Origin: Rotaria socialis
Taxonomy: Eukaryota; Rotifera; Eurotatoria; Philodinida; Philodinidae
DNA length: 64,000 nt
Direction: 5' to 3'
NCBI GenBank assembly: GCA_905331475.1
Contig: CAJNYU010004144.1
Coordinates: 65,144 to 129,143, forward strand
The notes under the pieces are model-generated. The model saw only the letters and a list, made by a program, of their open reading frames with translations. It had not been told where the DNA came from and ran no database searches. The position numbers and the translations under genes are program-made. Below are positions 62,357 through 64,000 of the stretch, piece by piece. Within the stretch, counting starts at the first letter, position 1; every line of letters starts with the position of its first letter.

Positions 62357-63715
62357 AGTGAAGAAAAGATAACATTTTTATTCAGTCGAATTTCTTAATT
62401 GTATGTTCTCTTTTTTTGTGTAGAAAATTTGGAATACTATTAACATTTCTGATCATTCTATGGATATTATTTTTCTGAACAATGTTGTTATTATAATTTT
62501 AGTAGAAAGTCAGTGTTGTGTATTTGTCTCATTGATTACACATGATACTTATATTTTAATAGATCGTTTGTAAATTTATTGTATCAATATATTTTAGACA
62601 CCCTTCTTCTTTTGATATCACAGTCTAGAGTGAAAATAATGTACAATTTGATTACTGTAATCGTATAGTATTTTTTTCTGATGGATGCCGTGACCTTTTT
62701 AGCAAAACTGGTTGATGAGTTTATATCTAGATATGTGCATTATGATAGATTTTTAGTTAGTATAACTGTTCGTGATCTGTTGGGAATTTTTAATTTACTT
62801 TCATCATTAAATAAGAACATCGCATTTATGGATTTCTATGCGCGATTTAAATTCCAGACTTTTGCCATCGATGTATCTTACGATGGAAACAAATAAGCTG
62901 TTATCGCTAGTTTGTGTCTGTATGTATAGTTTAGAGCTGCAATCCGGATAGATTTGTTCTTGAAGGAAGCTATGATATTCATTTGAAGACTAACGCAAAA
63001 ATTTGAGTATTTTTACAGTAATTATCCAAAGGTTTGAAATAAATCGTTTTTAGACATTCATAGTTCATTTTGATAGATATTATCCACAAAAATCTTAGCT
63101 AGAAGAAAAGGAGATCAATGATTTGGACGACATACCTCCTCACTCTTATTCTGTACTTTATAACTTCGATTCAATTTTTGATCTACAGTCTCAATTATTT
63201 CTCACCAAATTTGTACTTTATTAGTTGTTGATACATATAACGAATTTCATTGATTTTGAGGAATTTTCATATGCTTCAGATAAATCGATGATAACAGTTA
63301 GAACAGTTGTTTCGTTTTCGTTTTTCATTTAGTTTCAATAAGATTTATCATTCTTCATCTGTCATAATCAAAACAAAAGATATTTCTTTGCTACTGTTCT
63401 TTCTCAAAATAGCGTGATATTATTTCAATTCGCTTATAAATTTATATATAATTACATGCAATATACTGCCTATCAAGTATTTGGTTTCTGTCATTTCTAA
63501 CATGCATATATATCTACCTGTGAGTATGCCTTTATTTCGTTCTTTAATGTTATTAGATACTACTTCTTTCATTGCTTTTTCTATGCAAATAATAAGCATT
63601 CATGTGGAACGATAACTCATCTTAATACACAATCGATCACATGTTTTTCTCCCTCAACATACCATTGGTAAATTGTGACAGAAAATTTATAAGAACGAAA
63701 TCGTACTTTTAAAAA
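62357..63715. other. Intergenic, no supported gene
   Basis: A 71-codon plus-strand frame at 62681-62896 (MDAVTFLAKLVDEFISRYVH) is open but not recognised; I do not call it. The rest is AT-rich with no repeats of note. Confidence 0.5.
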
Positions 63716-64000
63716 ATGCTTCTTCCAATAACGACAATTCTATTTCTAATACTCAAACCCTGTTCAATCCATTCAACAGATTTATTTGATAGTAACGAAG
63801 ATTTCGGTGTTTTGTTTTTGTTAAATATATATCATTGATATTTTTTCTAGTTCAACTCACTCAAACTATTTTATGTTCTCACTTTCCTTTGGTTTCTACT
63901 ATTAACGATTCAAGTTTACAATGTGCTCGTTTACGTATGAATGAGAATGTTCAATTATCGGATTTCAATATTTTTAGTTCTTCGCCAATTATCCTGTTCA
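63716..64000 (+). CDS. Start of a secreted or membrane protein gene (cut by window edge)
   Basis: ATG at 63716 begins MLLPITTILFLILKPCSIHS, a good signal peptide. Exon 1 ends at 63806 (TTCG|GTGTTT). A 44-bp intron ends TTTTTTCTAG at 63850, and exon 2 continues in frame (QLTQTILCSHFPLVSTIND, CARLRMNENVQLSDF) to the window end. No domain can be recognised from the 80 residues visible. Confidence 0.68.

Noticed and set aside
62681..62896. 71-codon plus-strand frame near the right end
   Set aside because: No recognisable family, no splice partner and AT-driven composition; could be chance.

Overview
The window looks like AT-rich nuclear DNA of a small invertebrate animal. Most genes are split by GT-AG introns, many only 44-90 bp long. 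The gene set is animal: a Tbx2/3-type T-box factor, makorin, a synaptotagmin-like protein, ESCRT-III CHMP2, an RNF14-like RBR ligase, a PAICS relative and a phospholipid scramblase. A bdelloid rotifer (Adineta or Rotaria-like) is my best guess, from intron size, base composition, NHL-repeat and glycosyltransferase-like genes and the many non-autonomous DNA elements. No marker in the window proves it.

Layout. 1-887 (-): 5' half of a makorin gene running off the left edge. 3392-6310 (-): a complete six-exon Tbx2/3 gene. 6311-29089: about 22.8 kb almost free of protein genes, holding microsatellites, several inverted-repeat elements (two or more clearly transposon-derived) and one tiny spliced ORF. 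29090-36553 (+): a synaptotagmin-like (Slp/bitesize-type) gene with an N-terminal Rab-binding/zinc-finger region, a disordered middle with a twelve-copy 12-residue repeat, and two C2 domains. Two identical tRNA-Glu(TTC) genes in opposite orientation lie in its introns, and a 1.4-kb phase-compatible open exon lies in its largest intron. 38401-39480 (+): CHMP2. 40239-41836 (+): RNF14-like RBR ubiquitin ligase. 41911-44178 (-): NHL-repeat protein. 44449-45598 (+): coiled-coil protein that shares a short divergent promoter with the NHL gene. 45701-47462 (-): single-pass LRR membrane protein. 51822-53450 (-): intronless, divergent PAICS-like gene. 54313-55861 (-): divergent phospholipid scramblase. 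56400-61400: mostly gene-free, with two inverted-repeat elements at its right end. 61441-62356 (+): glycosyltransferase-like gene broken by one in-frame TAG. 63716 to the right edge (+): start of a secreted or membrane protein gene.

The genes do not form one pathway. A loose membrane-trafficking theme (Slp, CHMP2, scramblase, two ubiquitin ligases) is probably coincidence. The dense block 38-47 kb has genes tail to tail (74 and 102 bp apart) or head to head (270 bp apart). The flanking deserts carry the mobile elements.

Most notable: (a) a PAICS-like protein whose AIR-carboxylase and SAICAR-synthetase motifs are both eroded although the frame is intact over 542 codons; (b) several non-autonomous elements whose ends are arrays of short repeats in opposing orientation, two with perfect 8-bp target duplications; (c) the Slp gene, with intronic inverted tRNA twins, a symmetric phase-1 giant exon and a 12 x 12-residue repeat. 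All exon coordinates were read by eye from splice consensus and frame continuity, without transcript support.
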